Numbered from the stretch's first letter, positions 26,558-34,168 are shown. The stretch: DNA of 51,149 bases from an uncultured Bacteroidota bacterium (GCA_903835005.1 CAILLK010000120.1:1-51149), one strand, 5' to 3'. Numbers and translations: made by a program. The notes: generated by a model from the sequence alone, not told the origin.

Positions 26558-26999
26558 CCGATTGTATTTTGTCGTGAGTTATATCCTTGGAGTAAGGATA
26601 AAAAGAGTAGCAAATGGAAAATAATTCATTTTGACTGCTGTCTTCAATCTTATTTTTTATAGAATAGACCTCAGCCATTTTGATAGAATAAAATACCTCT
26701 TTATCTACCAGCATTAAAACTTTAAATTGGGTTGCACTATGAGGTTTTAAATGTGTTTCAATAACCTTAATAATAGAATTCTCAAGTTCAGAAACTAACT
26801 CCTCTGTTATTGAGAATGCATTTTTTAAGTTTGCATCAAAAAGCGCTCTCATTATTTTAGAGTCGTGGTTTTTACCATCATGCCATGCATTCATTACCTC
26901 ATCAGCCGTAAACATTAAATCGCGATCCTTCGCAGGTTGCGATGATTTCCATTTAGATGGATTTATTTGGCTCGAATTCCTTACAGCTACGGTTCCCAT
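26532..26999 (-). CDS. Unknown protein paired with the HEPN-like gene, transposon cargo
   Basis: The 155-residue protein has no recognised family. It starts MGTVAVRNSSQINPSKWKSS, has a helical middle (SITEELVSELENSIIKVIET) and ends with an aromatic stretch (CYSFYPYSKDITHDKIQSDG) before YYFHYI. There is no signal peptide or membrane segment. It is the first gene of a reverse-strand pair with the HEPN-like gene (26-nt overlap). Its upstream region contains a 12-bp perfect inverted repeat (27074-27122) that may bind a regulator. A toxin-antitoxin or defence pair is possible from the arrangement only. Confidence 0.55.
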   Translation of the reverse strand: MGTVAVRNSSQINPSKWKSSQPAKDRDLMFTADEVMNAWHDGKNHDSKIMRALFDANLKNAFSITEELVSELENSIIKVIETHLKPHSATQFKVLMLVDKEVFYSIKMAEVYSIKNKIEDSSQNELFSICYSFYPYSKDITHDKIQSDGYYFHYI

Positions 27000-27073
27000 G
27001 TTTTTTGATTTTAATAGTTAAATGAAAAGATCAGATTGAATCATTTATTTAATCACTATTAAGATAAAACTTG

Positions 27074-27122
27074 AAAGATGCATTTAGAATCACATTTAGA
27101 ATGGCATTAAAAATGCATCTTT
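27074..27122. repeat. 12-bp inverted repeat in the non-coding right end of the transposon
   Basis: AAAGATGCATTT (27074-27085) pairs perfectly with AAATGCATCTTT (27111-27122) across 25 nt. It lies 75-123 nt upstream of the ATG at 26999, on the promoter side of the two-gene cargo operon. The whole stretch 27000-27304 is AT-rich, with no reading frame I trust. An operator or a structured leader are both possible. Confidence 0.6.
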
Positions 27123-27304
27123 ATATGCAAAAGTAGCAACAAAAACCATACCGCAAAATGATTTAGTGAGATTTAGTAACATTTTGTGACACTTCTGTAT
27201 CATTTCTTGAAAAATTCACCAAAAATTTCGTATTGTTTTTTGATGATTACGCCCGCTTCTTAGTTGGTAGTAAATAAACGGGCAAAAGCTGGGTTTTATT
27301 GCAA

Positions 27305-27329
27305 TGGGTTAATCTCGTATGTCATTACC
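27305..27329 (-). repeat. Right terminal inverted repeat of the IS1595 element
   Basis: It is the reverse complement of the left terminal repeat with three differences in 25. Its last base (27329) directly abuts the target duplication AAGAATTA at 27330-27337. It also supplies the accidental stop (TCT TGG TAA) that ends the 5' half of the interrupted DUF695 gene. Confidence 0.92.
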
Positions 27330-27337
27330 AAGAATTA
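27330..27337 (+). repeat. Target site duplication, right copy (AAGAATTA)
   Basis: An exact copy of 23972-23979, adjoining the outer end of the right terminal repeat. Confidence 0.93.
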
Positions 27338-28025
27338 AAGGTATCATTATCAGTATTATGCCGCACTCCTTCATATTTTTCAACAAATTCCTTTTCTCTC
27401 CAAACCAGGTAACTCTTTAATTTCTCGATTGGTATAAGTTCTTTGGTTGCATTTTCTTTACCAATTATGATTAATTTATCAATAGTGGTAACGGAATTTA
27501 GTTCGCCTAAGAAATTGTCCAGAAAGATATATGTCCCATGGATTATTGTTGACTTATTACTATCGTAATAATCATCATGGATAATGGTTAGATCAACTTC
27601 ATCTGGATAATCAGGTTCCTCGTTGGCGTAAAACCAAAGATTTTCTCTGCCAAATATGTATCCATTCATATTTATGCTGACATTTTCAATATTTAGCTCA
27701 GGATTTAATGCTGTAAATAGCCAACCTTTAATATATGGTGCAGCTTGAACGATTTCTTCGACAAAAACAATATTTTTTATTTCCCCTTCCGCAGTAAAAA
27801 TTAATTCCACAGTTCCCTCATTAAACATACCGGTTAAAAAATAATATCCATCCTTAAATTCATTTAGCTTTTTTATTATTTTATCCAGAAATTCCTCCTG
27901 GACATTTAAATTAGACTTTACAATTTTAAAAAAAGTATTTTCATTTTTTTAAACCATTGCCAAAAATCCTCATAAGAATTTATCGGATGCTCCTTTTTTC
28001 CAAATAAGTTTCTTAAAAGGCTCAT
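27330..28025 (-). pseudogene. DUF695 domain gene, 5' half, with a frameshift and transposon insertion
   Basis: The reverse-strand gene begins at an ATG at 28023-28025 (MSLLRNLFGKKEHPINSYED, FWQWFKK). It loses its frame at a run of seven A (27944-27950 as T on the forward strand). It continues in the -1 frame as NENTFFKIVKSNLNVQEEFL, then DGYYFLTGMFNEGTVELIFT, and ends EKYEGVRHNTDNDTFNS at the transposon. With eight A the frame would be continuous. Together with the 3' half at 23577-23979 it makes a protein of about 360 residues, an N-terminal domain plus DUF695. Function of the family is unknown. The frameshift may predate or follow the insertion, or be a sequencing error in a homopolymer. 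Confidence 0.78.
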
Positions 28026-28194
28026 CTCAAATATTATTTGATTTTGAATTAAAACATTGCGAGGAGGCTAATGTTGGTAATGAAAAACTAAAATAATTTA
28101 AAATCAGGAATTGACAGAAAATTTTTTAACTGATTTGAATTATTATGATTGTGCATTCCTTTATCCCAATTGAGATACATTCACTATCTCCCCT

Positions 28195-28246
28195 AAAACC
28201 CTTAACACAATTTTATACCCCACCTGATCTTTTTACCTCCCTTTCG
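28195..28246 (+). repeat. Accessory-region direct repeat, copy 1 (52 bp, diverged)
   Basis: It shares AAAACCCTTAACACAATTTT and the following ACCCCACCTGA-CTTTTTACC with copies at 29033-29086 and 30314-30367, with a few substitutions and a 2-nt deletion. A looser GAGATA... similarity begins near 28172. On the reverse strand it lies upstream of the DUF695 gene start at 28025. The rest of 28026-28313 shows nothing else I can name. Confidence 0.85.
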
Positions 28247-28313
28247 GTACTGAATCTATACAAATACCTTCTTCTGATCTACAGGAGTAAAAGAAACAAT
28301 TTTTGTTAGCGGA

Positions 28314-28577
28314 TTAATGTTGTTTCAGTTTTTTCTCAGCAGCACGATGGTCAGTGATCAATTTTTTCTCTTCAGAGGTTACCCACATCCGGGTGCTATA
28401 ACCAGCTGGCTTTCGTCCTTGGCCCCTGCCGGTGCCACCACGTTTTTCCCTTGCAGCCTTTAGTTCAATCATCATTGTTCCGAAGTCCGGGCCTTCTATT
28501 TTGCCAGCTTCAATTAATTGCATTTCCTTGACGCTTTTCTCAAGTGATTTGATTATTTTATCTTTTGATGTGCTCAT
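28314..28577 (-). CDS. Putative antitoxin with unusual C-terminal half
   Basis: The 87-residue protein has an N-terminal helix pattern IIKSLEKSVKEMQLIEAGKI, similar to short antitoxins paired with RelE-like toxins (L-x-x-x-V-x-E-x-x-L-I-x-x-G-K). The second half differs: EKRGGTGRGQGRKPAGYSTR, a Gly/Arg-rich stretch of the GAGRK type seen in DNA-binding or replication-associated proteins. It follows the toxin gene by 11 nt on the same strand. I infer an antitoxin role from position and the N-terminal half. Confidence 0.55.
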   Translation of the reverse strand: MSTSKDKIIKSLEKSVKEMQLIEAGKIEGPDFGTMMIELKAAREKRGGTGRGQGRKPAGYSTRMWVTSEEKKLITDHRAAEKKLKQH

Positions 28578-28588
28578 ATAAATTTGAA

Positions 28589-28975
28589 TTAGACTGGTAA
28601 AATAGTTTTTAAAATTGCCTTTAACTGGTTTAATGAAATTGATTCTTTTTCCGATTTATCGTAGATGTTTATCAGGTAAACGATATTGTTCAATATTCTC
28701 ACATTTGTTATTACCCGTGCTCCACCAGATTTGCCCTGAGCCTTTGATGAAATTGCAAGCCTGATTTTATAAAAGCCGTTGCCTAAGGATGTGCCAATTA
28801 AGGGATTGACCATTAATTCTTCGGCCAGTGCTTCAATATCTTCAAGTACAGAAGGGTATTTTTTAGAAAGGCTTTTTAATTCCTTCTTAAATTGATTGGT
28901 TGGCTGAATTTTGAAAAGTGGCCTTGTCACTGATCGAAGGTAATCAATTATTTGATATAATGTACATTTATTCAA
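28589..28975 (-). CDS. RelE/ParE-superfamily toxin
   Basis: The 128-residue product contains FKIQPTNQFKKELKSLSKKY (~21-40), IGTSLGNGFYKIRLAISSKA (~76-95), GKSGGARVIT (~98) and IVYLINIYDKSEKESIS (~110). This is the order of a RelE-fold toxin subgroup common in Bacteroidota, where the conserved GxYKIRLAIxSKxxGKSGGARVI stretch covers the central strands. The first ~18 residues are extra and may not be translated from this ATG. The toxin-first order with a short downstream gene fits HigBA-like modules. The pair lies between two copies of the 54-bp repeat. Confidence 0.78.
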   Translation of the reverse strand: MNKCTLYQIIDYLRSVTRPLFKIQPTNQFKKELKSLSKKYPSVLEDIEALAEELMVNPLIGTSLGNGFYKIRLAISSKAQGKSGGARVITNVRILNNIVYLINIYDKSEKESISLNQLKAILKTILPV

Positions 28976-29032
28976 AAATATTTTCTATATTCACAATTAA
29001 TCAAGGCTCGTTTCTGAGATAAAAATTCTCCC

Positions 29033-29086
29033 AAAACCCTTAACACAATTTTATACCCCACCTGAACTTTTTACCCCCCTTTGTCG
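29033..29086 (+). repeat. Accessory-region direct repeat, copy 2 (54 bp)
   Basis: It is nearly identical to copy 3 (30314-30367) across the whole 54 bp, ending CCCCCCTTTGTCG, after which they diverge. On the reverse strand it lies ~58 nt upstream of the toxin ATG at 28975, and it is ~36 nt past the DUF1016 gene stop. Confidence 0.92.
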
Positions 29087-29122
29087 ATTTTGCTTTGTAA
29101 AGGAGATATTTTGAAATCTTAA

Positions 29123-30268
29123 TTATCTCCTGTCAAAATAACCAGCTTCCGCCAGTTCGTGAATCTTTTGTTGTAATAATTTTTTATCGGGCATGCGGGT
29201 TTCATATTTTGCAATCATAGCAGGGCTCATGCTACGGCTCAATGCAAATTCTACCACCTCCTTATCCTTAGTTTTACACAGCAATATGCCTATGCTTGGA
29301 TTTTCTGTTTCCTTTTTTACATCACGGTCTAAAGCCTCAAGATAAAACTCCATTTTCCCAAGATGTTCTGGCTTAAAAGCCTTCGATTTAAGGTCAAATG
29401 CCACAAGGCATTGGAGTTCCCTGTTATAAAAAAGCAGATCAATGAAATAATCGTGCATGCCTACCTGAACCCTGAACTCACTGGCGATATAGACAAAATC
29501 CTTACCCAGTTCCAGGATAAAATCTTTCATTTTGGCAATCAGTTCTTTATGCAGCTCTTTCTCAGAATGTGGTTCGGGTAATGACAAAAATTCTGCAATG
29601 TATGTATCCTTGAATAGGGTATTTATTTTCTCTTTTTGAGGATGCGATGAAATCAGCATATGTCCGCTGAGCATTTGCCGTTCAAATAAAGAACTATCTA
29701 TTTGTCTGTGCAGTTCACGAACAGTATATTTTTCTTTTATGGCCAAACCAATATAGAATATTTTTTCTTCATTGCTTGTTGTTCCCTTCAGTAGTTCAAT
29801 ATGATGTGTCCAGGTTAATTTTTGCAGGAAAACCGGCATATTTTCAATTTGTGGGGTCAGTGAACCCACAATTGTGTTTGTGTCTGCTTGTAATTGTGGG
29901 GTCACTGACCCCACAATTACAAATGGTTGATTATCAATATTTAGTAAATCTGAAGTTCCGGCAGTCAAAATATGTTTGGGTAATGTTTTCTGAGCTATCT
30001 GAACAATTTCATCATTGCTCCATGTTTCATAAAATTCCTTCATGCGATATAATGATCTGCGATCAAAACCCTTCAATGAAACATCATCTGCTTTCAGCCA
30101 TTCAGCCAGATTATTCACCACCTTATCGCCCCAGTTTTTATGCATCAACTGCCAGGATATATAACCACCTACCTGCCAATAGGCCTGCAGCAGATAATAA
30201 TTGGCTGCCTGCAAAGCCTGGTATTGGCTTTGCCTGATTATGTTTTTAATATTTTCAAATTCATTCAT
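29123..30268 (-). CDS. DUF1016/YhcG-type PDDEXK nuclease-domain protein
   Basis: The 381-residue product has the N-terminal DUF1016 helical domain (ALQAANYYLLQAYWQVGGYI, VVNNLAEWLK, GFDRRSLYRMKEFYETW, ~18-95). The C-terminal PDDEXK-like nuclease domain follows: GKDFVYIASEFRVQVGMHDY (~255), then FIDLLFYNRELQCLVAFDLK with the D...E/D-x-K core, and the helix PEHLGKMEFYLEALD. The family is linked to restriction-modification and mobile regions, but its activity is not settled. Between the domains is an odd linker with two copies of the peptide IVGS-TPQ, encoded by DNA palindromes. It is bracketed by 54-bp direct repeats. Confidence 0.9.
   Translation of the reverse strand: MNEFENIKNIIRQSQYQALQAANYYLLQAYWQVGGYISWQLMHKNWGDKVVNNLAEWLKADDVSLKGFDRRSLYRMKEFYETWSNDEIVQIAQKTLPKHILTAGTSDLLNIDNQPFVIVGSVTPQLQADTNTIVGSLTPQIENMPVFLQKLTWTHHIELLKGTTSNEEKIFYIGLAIKEKYTVRELHRQIDSSLFERQMLSGHMLISSHPQKEKINTLFKDTYIAEFLSLPEPHSEKELHKELIAKMKDFILELGKDFVYIASEFRVQVGMHDYFIDLLFYNRELQCLVAFDLKSKAFKPEHLGKMEFYLEALDRDVKKETENPSIGILLCKTKDKEVVEFALSRSMSPAMIAKYETRMPDKKLLQQKIHELAEAGYFDRR
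29845..29874. repeat. Imperfect palindrome inside the DUF1016 gene
   Basis: CAATTTGTGGGGTCA, one base, then TGAACCCACAATTG forms an imperfect palindrome related to the one at 29888-29922. In the gene frame it encodes TIVGSLTPQIE. Confidence 0.85.
29888..29922. repeat. Perfect 35-nt palindrome inside the DUF1016 gene
   Basis: The 17-nt arms 29888-29904 and 29906-29922 are exact reverse complements around a single central base (29905). The core is GTGGGGTCA-C-TGACCCCAC. In frame it encodes FVIVGSVTPQLQ, a near copy of the peptide made by the neighbouring imperfect palindrome. The two lie in the linker between the two domains. Confidence 0.93.
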
Positions 30269-30313
30269 CCTTTAAATCCCCTTTATCACTTGCTAAGATA
30301 CATTACCCATTCC

Positions 30314-30367
30314 AAAACCCTTAACACAATTTTATACCCCACCTGAACTTTTTACCCCCCTTTGTCG
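30314..30367 (+). repeat. Accessory-region direct repeat, copy 3 (54 bp)
   Basis: A near-exact copy of 29033-29086, lying between the divergent DUF1016 gene (start 30268) and SNF2 gene (start 30410). Just after it, TACTTTTG (30369-30376) fits the Bacteroidota -7 consensus TAnnTTTG and could serve the SNF2 gene; no good -33 TTTG is at the expected distance. Confidence 0.9.
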
Positions 30368-30409
30368 GTACTTTTGCAGATTGCCTTTTTTGAACTGGAG
30401 AACGGATAA

Positions 30410-33400
30410 ATGTCGCTACCCCCAATACTGAGATACGTGTATAACCACGGCACGGAAGAAGTCATCCGCCGCGGTAAGAAGATTTTCTATTCATCTGGTG
30501 TGCAGATGCTGGATGTAGACCATCTGCTGGAGCAGGTAAGGTTCCGTGTCCGTAACGACCTGTACCAGAATTACTATACCGTTACGGTCAATAAGTACCT
30601 GCAAAATGGTGAAATGACCGTGCGGTGCCAGTGCCCTTACAATCTGGGTGAGATATGCCGCCATGAGGTGGCTGCGCTATTCCAGCTCAATGATATACTG
30701 CAGAGCGGATTTTTTGAAAATACCCACATCAGCTACGACCAGAAGCATACCCTGGTGCGCATGAGGCAGATCAATAAGCAGATGCTGCAGATCTTCACCT
30801 CGGCCGATTCGCTGGAGAAAGCGGAGCGCGTTGCCAATGGCAACCGCGTAATAATAACAGATAATAAAAACGACCGCATTGAGGCCAATGTGCCCGATCC
30901 GGATACCGATAAAATTTATCACGTAACCGTAAAGCAGAACGAAGAAAAATATTTCGATACCTCATGCACCTGTGCCGAAACCTCGCATCCGCTTTGTGTG
31001 CACAAGGCAGCACTGTTTCTGCAGGCATTGAAAAGCTTCGGTGCACAGTACTTCAACTCCATGCAGAACTGGGATGTGCAGAAGAATAAACTGCTGGAGC
31101 AATATGGTTATACCCTGAATGATGATCTGACAAATAAGTTCGCCTTCATTTATGAGAACAACAAGCCATTTCTTCGGGTACTGGACACCAGCATACAGAA
31201 AGTAACGGTAAGCAAATTGCAGCCGCAAAAGGTTGCTCCGGTGGCAGAAACGGTAACCGCGGTTATTGAGGAAAAGCGCCTGGGTATAGTGATTGACCCT
31301 GATGTAAGTTATTTTCCGTTTGTTAATGTATTGCTTATAGCCGGCACAGCCGATGAAGAAGGCCGCCGCCTGAACAGCAGTATTGATCTTCTCGACCTGA
31401 ATCAGTACATCAACCCTACCAGGTTCCGGATTGATGATCGTGATTTGCTGCCGGTAGTACGTAAGTTCCAGACCGATGAGCTGATGAAGTACCTGAAGAA
31501 AAACCTTCCTTTCGGCGATTTCCTGCACGACTATGATGCCGTACTCAAGGATGTACCAGCCGGGGAGGTGAAAGAACAGGTATGGGAGTATATGCTGCCC
31601 AAGTACCATAAGCTCTTCGACCGTTATTCGGCTTATCCGTTTACCTATATTAAGAAGAAAGGCAAAGCTGTTTCTTCCACAGGGATACAACCAATTGAGT
31701 TTGCTGAGAAACCAGTTCATCCGCAATTGATCGTAAAAAAAGAACCAAAAATTTATAGCATTGAGTTGGAATGGATACTGGATACAGGAGCTGTTCCGCA
31801 CAAAGCAGTAAAATTGCTCAACTCAGCAATATTGCTGCACAATGACCGGATATACAGTGTTGGCAGTATTCTGGAAGTAAACCTTGGAGAGATTTTTCAC
31901 CCCGATGGCAAGATGGAAATCAAGCCGGATGTATGGGCAGACTTTCTTAAGGACAAACTTATGGACTGGAGCAATAAGATTCATGTGCATTTCACAGAAG
32001 ACCTTATTGAACATGTGGAACAGGCAAAGCCTGTTTTGCGCCTCTACATGCAGGAAAGAGACCAGATATTGGTATTGCAGCCCCTTTTTGTATATGGTGA
32101 TGTGGAGATAAAACCGGGATTTTTCGGCGATGTGATTCAGCCGCACGATGGTATAGTAAAGATCATAAAGCGCAGTGAAAATGCCGAACAGGAATTTATG
32201 GACCTCCTGGGCACCCTGCATTCGGATATACTGCTGAACAAAAAAGACCAGTTCTATTATCTGCCCGGTACTTCAGTATTGGCCAATAACTGGTTTTACC
32301 GGTTTACTACTCTGATGCGGGAATGGAATGTGGAACTATTGGGTTTCGACGGACTGAAAAACCTGCGGGTTAATATTCACAAACCAGAAACGCAGATACA
32401 GGTTAGCAGCGGCATTGACTGGTTCGATGCATCTGTCGAACTGAAATTCGGAGATCAGGCAGTATCAATTATAGAGGTTAAAAAGGCGCTGGCGCAGAAA
32501 CAGAATTTCGTTAAGCTCGGTGATGGTTCCATTGGTCTGCTTCCCGAAGACTGGCTGAAAAAGTACAGCCTGCTGCTGAAGATGGGCGAAACCCGTGGCA
32601 ATAAGGTACGGCTGAAGAAATACCATTTCAGTATACTGGATGAATTGCTCAACGAACTGGACGAAAGTGCGCTGCAGAAGGAACTGGAGAGCAGGAAGGA
32701 CAAACTGGAAGATGTGCTGAACAATGATTTCAGCAATATTGAACCTCCCGAACACCTGGTGGCCACATTAAGGCCCTACCAGCTTGCAGGGTTTCAGTGG
32801 CTTATATTCCTGAACGAATCAGGGTGGGGTGGTATCCTGGCCGATGATATGGGATTGGGTAAAACAGTGCAGACACTTACTTTCTTTCAGCATTACAAAA
32901 ACAAACATGATAAGGTAAGGTACCTGGTAGTTTGCCCTACAACCCTGATGTATAACTGGGAAAATGAAATCAGGAAATTCACTCCCGGACTGACACACAT
33001 TATACACCACGGGCCTAAACGCAATATTAACCCCAACGCCTACCTCATTTACGATATCATTATCACTACTTATGGAACCATGAGGAGCGATATCAAGATG
33101 TTCAGGGAAATTGAGTTCGACTATGTAGTGCTCGATGAGTCGCAGAGTATCAAGAACCCGCAGAGCCAGGTGGCCAAAGCTTCTTTATTGCTCAACAGCA
33201 AGAACCGTCTTGCATTGAGCGGTACACCTGTGCAGAACAATACCTTCGACCTCTATGCACAGATGAACTTCCTGAATCCAGGTATGCTGGGCAGCAGGGA
33301 GTTTTTCATGAGCGAGTTTGCAACCCCTATTGATAAGTTCAGGGAAGATGAAGTGAAGCTGCAGTTGCGCAAACTTACTTATCCCTTCCTGTTGCGCCGC

Positions 33401-34156
33401 ACCAAGGAGCAGGTGGCCAAAGATCTGCCCGAAAAAACAGAAACAATTCTCTATTGCGAAATGGGGCCGGATCAGCGGAAGATTTACGAATCCTACCGCA
33501 ATATTTACCGTTCGCAGATATTGGGTATGATTGAAGAGCGCGGCGTAGAAAAGTCGCAGATGCATATACTGCAGGGGCTTACCAAACTGCGCCAGATATG
33601 CGACTCTCCTGCCATAATGAATGAAGAGGAGCGCTTCCATAACTACTCCATAAAGCTCGATGAACTGAGCAGGGAAATAACAGAGAATGTGGGCGACCAT
33701 AAGGTGCTGGTATTCTCGCAGTTTCTGGGTATGCTTGCGTTGATCAGGAAGAAGATGGAGGAAGAAAACATCAGTTATGTTTACTTTGATGGCAGCAGCA
33801 ATTCCCGCGAGCGGGAGGAAGCCATACAGGAATTCCAGAACAACCATGAGTGCCGTGTATTCCTGATTTCGCTCAAGGCCGGTGGTATAGGCTTGAACCT
33901 TACCGCTGCCGATTATGTGTACATAGTAGACCCATGGTGGAACCCCGCCGTAGAGCAGCAGGCCATTGACCGTACGCACCGTATAGGCCAGACCAAGAAC
34001 ATCTTCGCTTACCGGCTTATCTGTAAGGACACCCTGGAGGAAAAGATGCTGCAGCTACAGGAGCATAAGCGTGCGCTTGCCGCCGACTTGGTATCGGATG
34101 ATACTGCTTTGATGAAGCGGCTTACCAAGGATGATATTGCGTTTTTGTTCAGTTAA
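30410..34156 (+). CDS. SNF2-family helicase with two SWIM zinc fingers
   Basis: The 1248-residue protein has two SWIM-type motifs near the N-terminus: CQCPYNLGEICRHEVAALF (~residue 74) and CTCAETSHPLCVHKAALF (~185). Each has a CxC...CxH pattern. A long middle domain follows, then the SNF2 ATPase: ADDMGLGKTVQTLTFF (~808), TTYGTMRSDI, LDESQSIKNPQSQ (~905), ALSGTPVQNNTFDL, the C-terminal lobe FSQFLGMLA, LKAGGIGLNLTAADYVYIVD, and DRTHRIGQTKNIFAYRL (~1185). SWIM-SNF2 proteins are presumed DNA translocases acting on nucleoprotein. No frameshift was seen. It is the right border of the repeat-bracketed cassettes, and its stop is 12 nt before a MITE-like element. Confidence 0.94.
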   Translation: MSLPPILRYVYNHGTEEVIRRGKKIFYSSGVQMLDVDHLLEQVRFRVRNDLYQNYYTVTVNKYLQNGEMTVRCQCPYNLGEICRHEVAALFQLNDILQSGFFENTHISYDQKHTLVRMRQINKQMLQIFTSADSLEKAERVANGNRVIITDNKNDRIEANVPDPDTDKIYHVTVKQNEEKYFDTSCTCAETSHPLCVHKAALFLQALKSFGAQYFNSMQNWDVQKNKLLEQYGYTLNDDLTNKFAFIYENNKPFLRVLDTSIQKVTVSKLQPQKVAPVAETVTAVIEEKRLGIVIDPDVSYFPFVNVLLIAGTADEEGRRLNSSIDLLDLNQYINPTRFRIDDRDLLPVVRKFQTDELMKYLKKNLPFGDFLHDYDAVLKDVPAGEVKEQVWEYMLPKYHKLFDRYSAYPFTYIKKKGKAVSSTGIQPIEFAEKPVHPQLIVKKEPKIYSIELEWILDTGAVPHKAVKLLNSAILLHNDRIYSVGSILEVNLGEIFHPDGKMEIKPDVWADFLKDKLMDWSNKIHVHFTEDLIEHVEQAKPVLRLYMQERDQILVLQPLFVYGDVEIKPGFFGDVIQPHDGIVKIIKRSENAEQEFMDLLGTLHSDILLNKKDQFYYLPGTSVLANNWFYRFTTLMREWNVELLGFDGLKNLRVNIHKPETQIQVSSGIDWFDASVELKFGDQAVSIIEVKKALAQKQNFVKLGDGSIGLLPEDWLKKYSLLLKMGETRGNKVRLKKYHFSILDELLNELDESALQKELESRKDKLEDVLNNDFSNIEPPEHLVATLRPYQLAGFQWLIFLNESGWGGILADDMGLGKTVQTLTFFQHYKNKHDKVRYLVVCPTTLMYNWENEIRKFTPGLTHIIHHGPKRNINPNAYLIYDIIITTYGTMRSDIKMFREIEFDYVVLDESQSIKNPQSQVAKASLLLNSKNRLALSGTPVQNNTFDLYAQMNFLNPGMLGSREFFMSEFATPIDKFREDEVKLQLRKLTYPFLLRRTKEQVAKDLPEKTETILYCEMGPDQRKIYESYRNIYRSQILGMIEERGVEKSQMHILQGLTKLRQICDSPAIMNEEERFHNYSIKLDELSREITENVGDHKVLVFSQFLGMLALIRKKMEEENISYVYFDGSSNSREREEAIQEFQNNHECRVFLISLKAGGIGLNLTAADYVYIVDPWWNPAVEQQAIDRTHRIGQTKNIFAYRLICKDTLEEKMLQLQEHKRALAADLVSDDTALMKRLTKDDIAFLFS

Positions 34157-34168
34157 ACCCCTCCCTAA

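Larger units (their letters stand above)
23980..27329 (+). mobile_element. Complete IS1595-family transposon with cargo genes
   Basis: The 3350-bp element is delimited by 25-bp terminal inverted repeats (23980-24004 and 27305-27329, 22 of 25 positions identical) and flanked by the 8-bp duplication AAGAATTA. Contents in order are an IS1595-type transposase, a KilA-N protein starting 1 nt after it, two overlapping reverse-strand genes (HEPN-like and unknown), and ~300 bp of AT-rich non-coding DNA. It is inserted in a DUF695 gene. The intact ends, exact duplication and undamaged transposase suggest a recent insertion. Typical IS1595 elements are near 1 kb, so about two thirds of this one is cargo. 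Confidence 0.92.

Noticed and set aside
23982..27310. Longer inverted similarity AAATAAAC...GGGTTAAT inside both transposon ends
   Set aside because: The spacing between the two blocks differs at the two ends; only the 25-bp terminal repeats align without gaps.
27944..27950. Programmed -1 frameshift site in the DUF695 gene
   Set aside because: The zero-frame codons are TTT AAA AAA ATG, which do not form a proper X-XXY-YYZ slippery heptamer, and the gene is also broken by the transposon.
30962..31801. A 279-codon reverse-strand frame inside the SNF2 gene
   Set aside because: Antisense to a continuous, well-supported protein, with no family features or start signal of its own.
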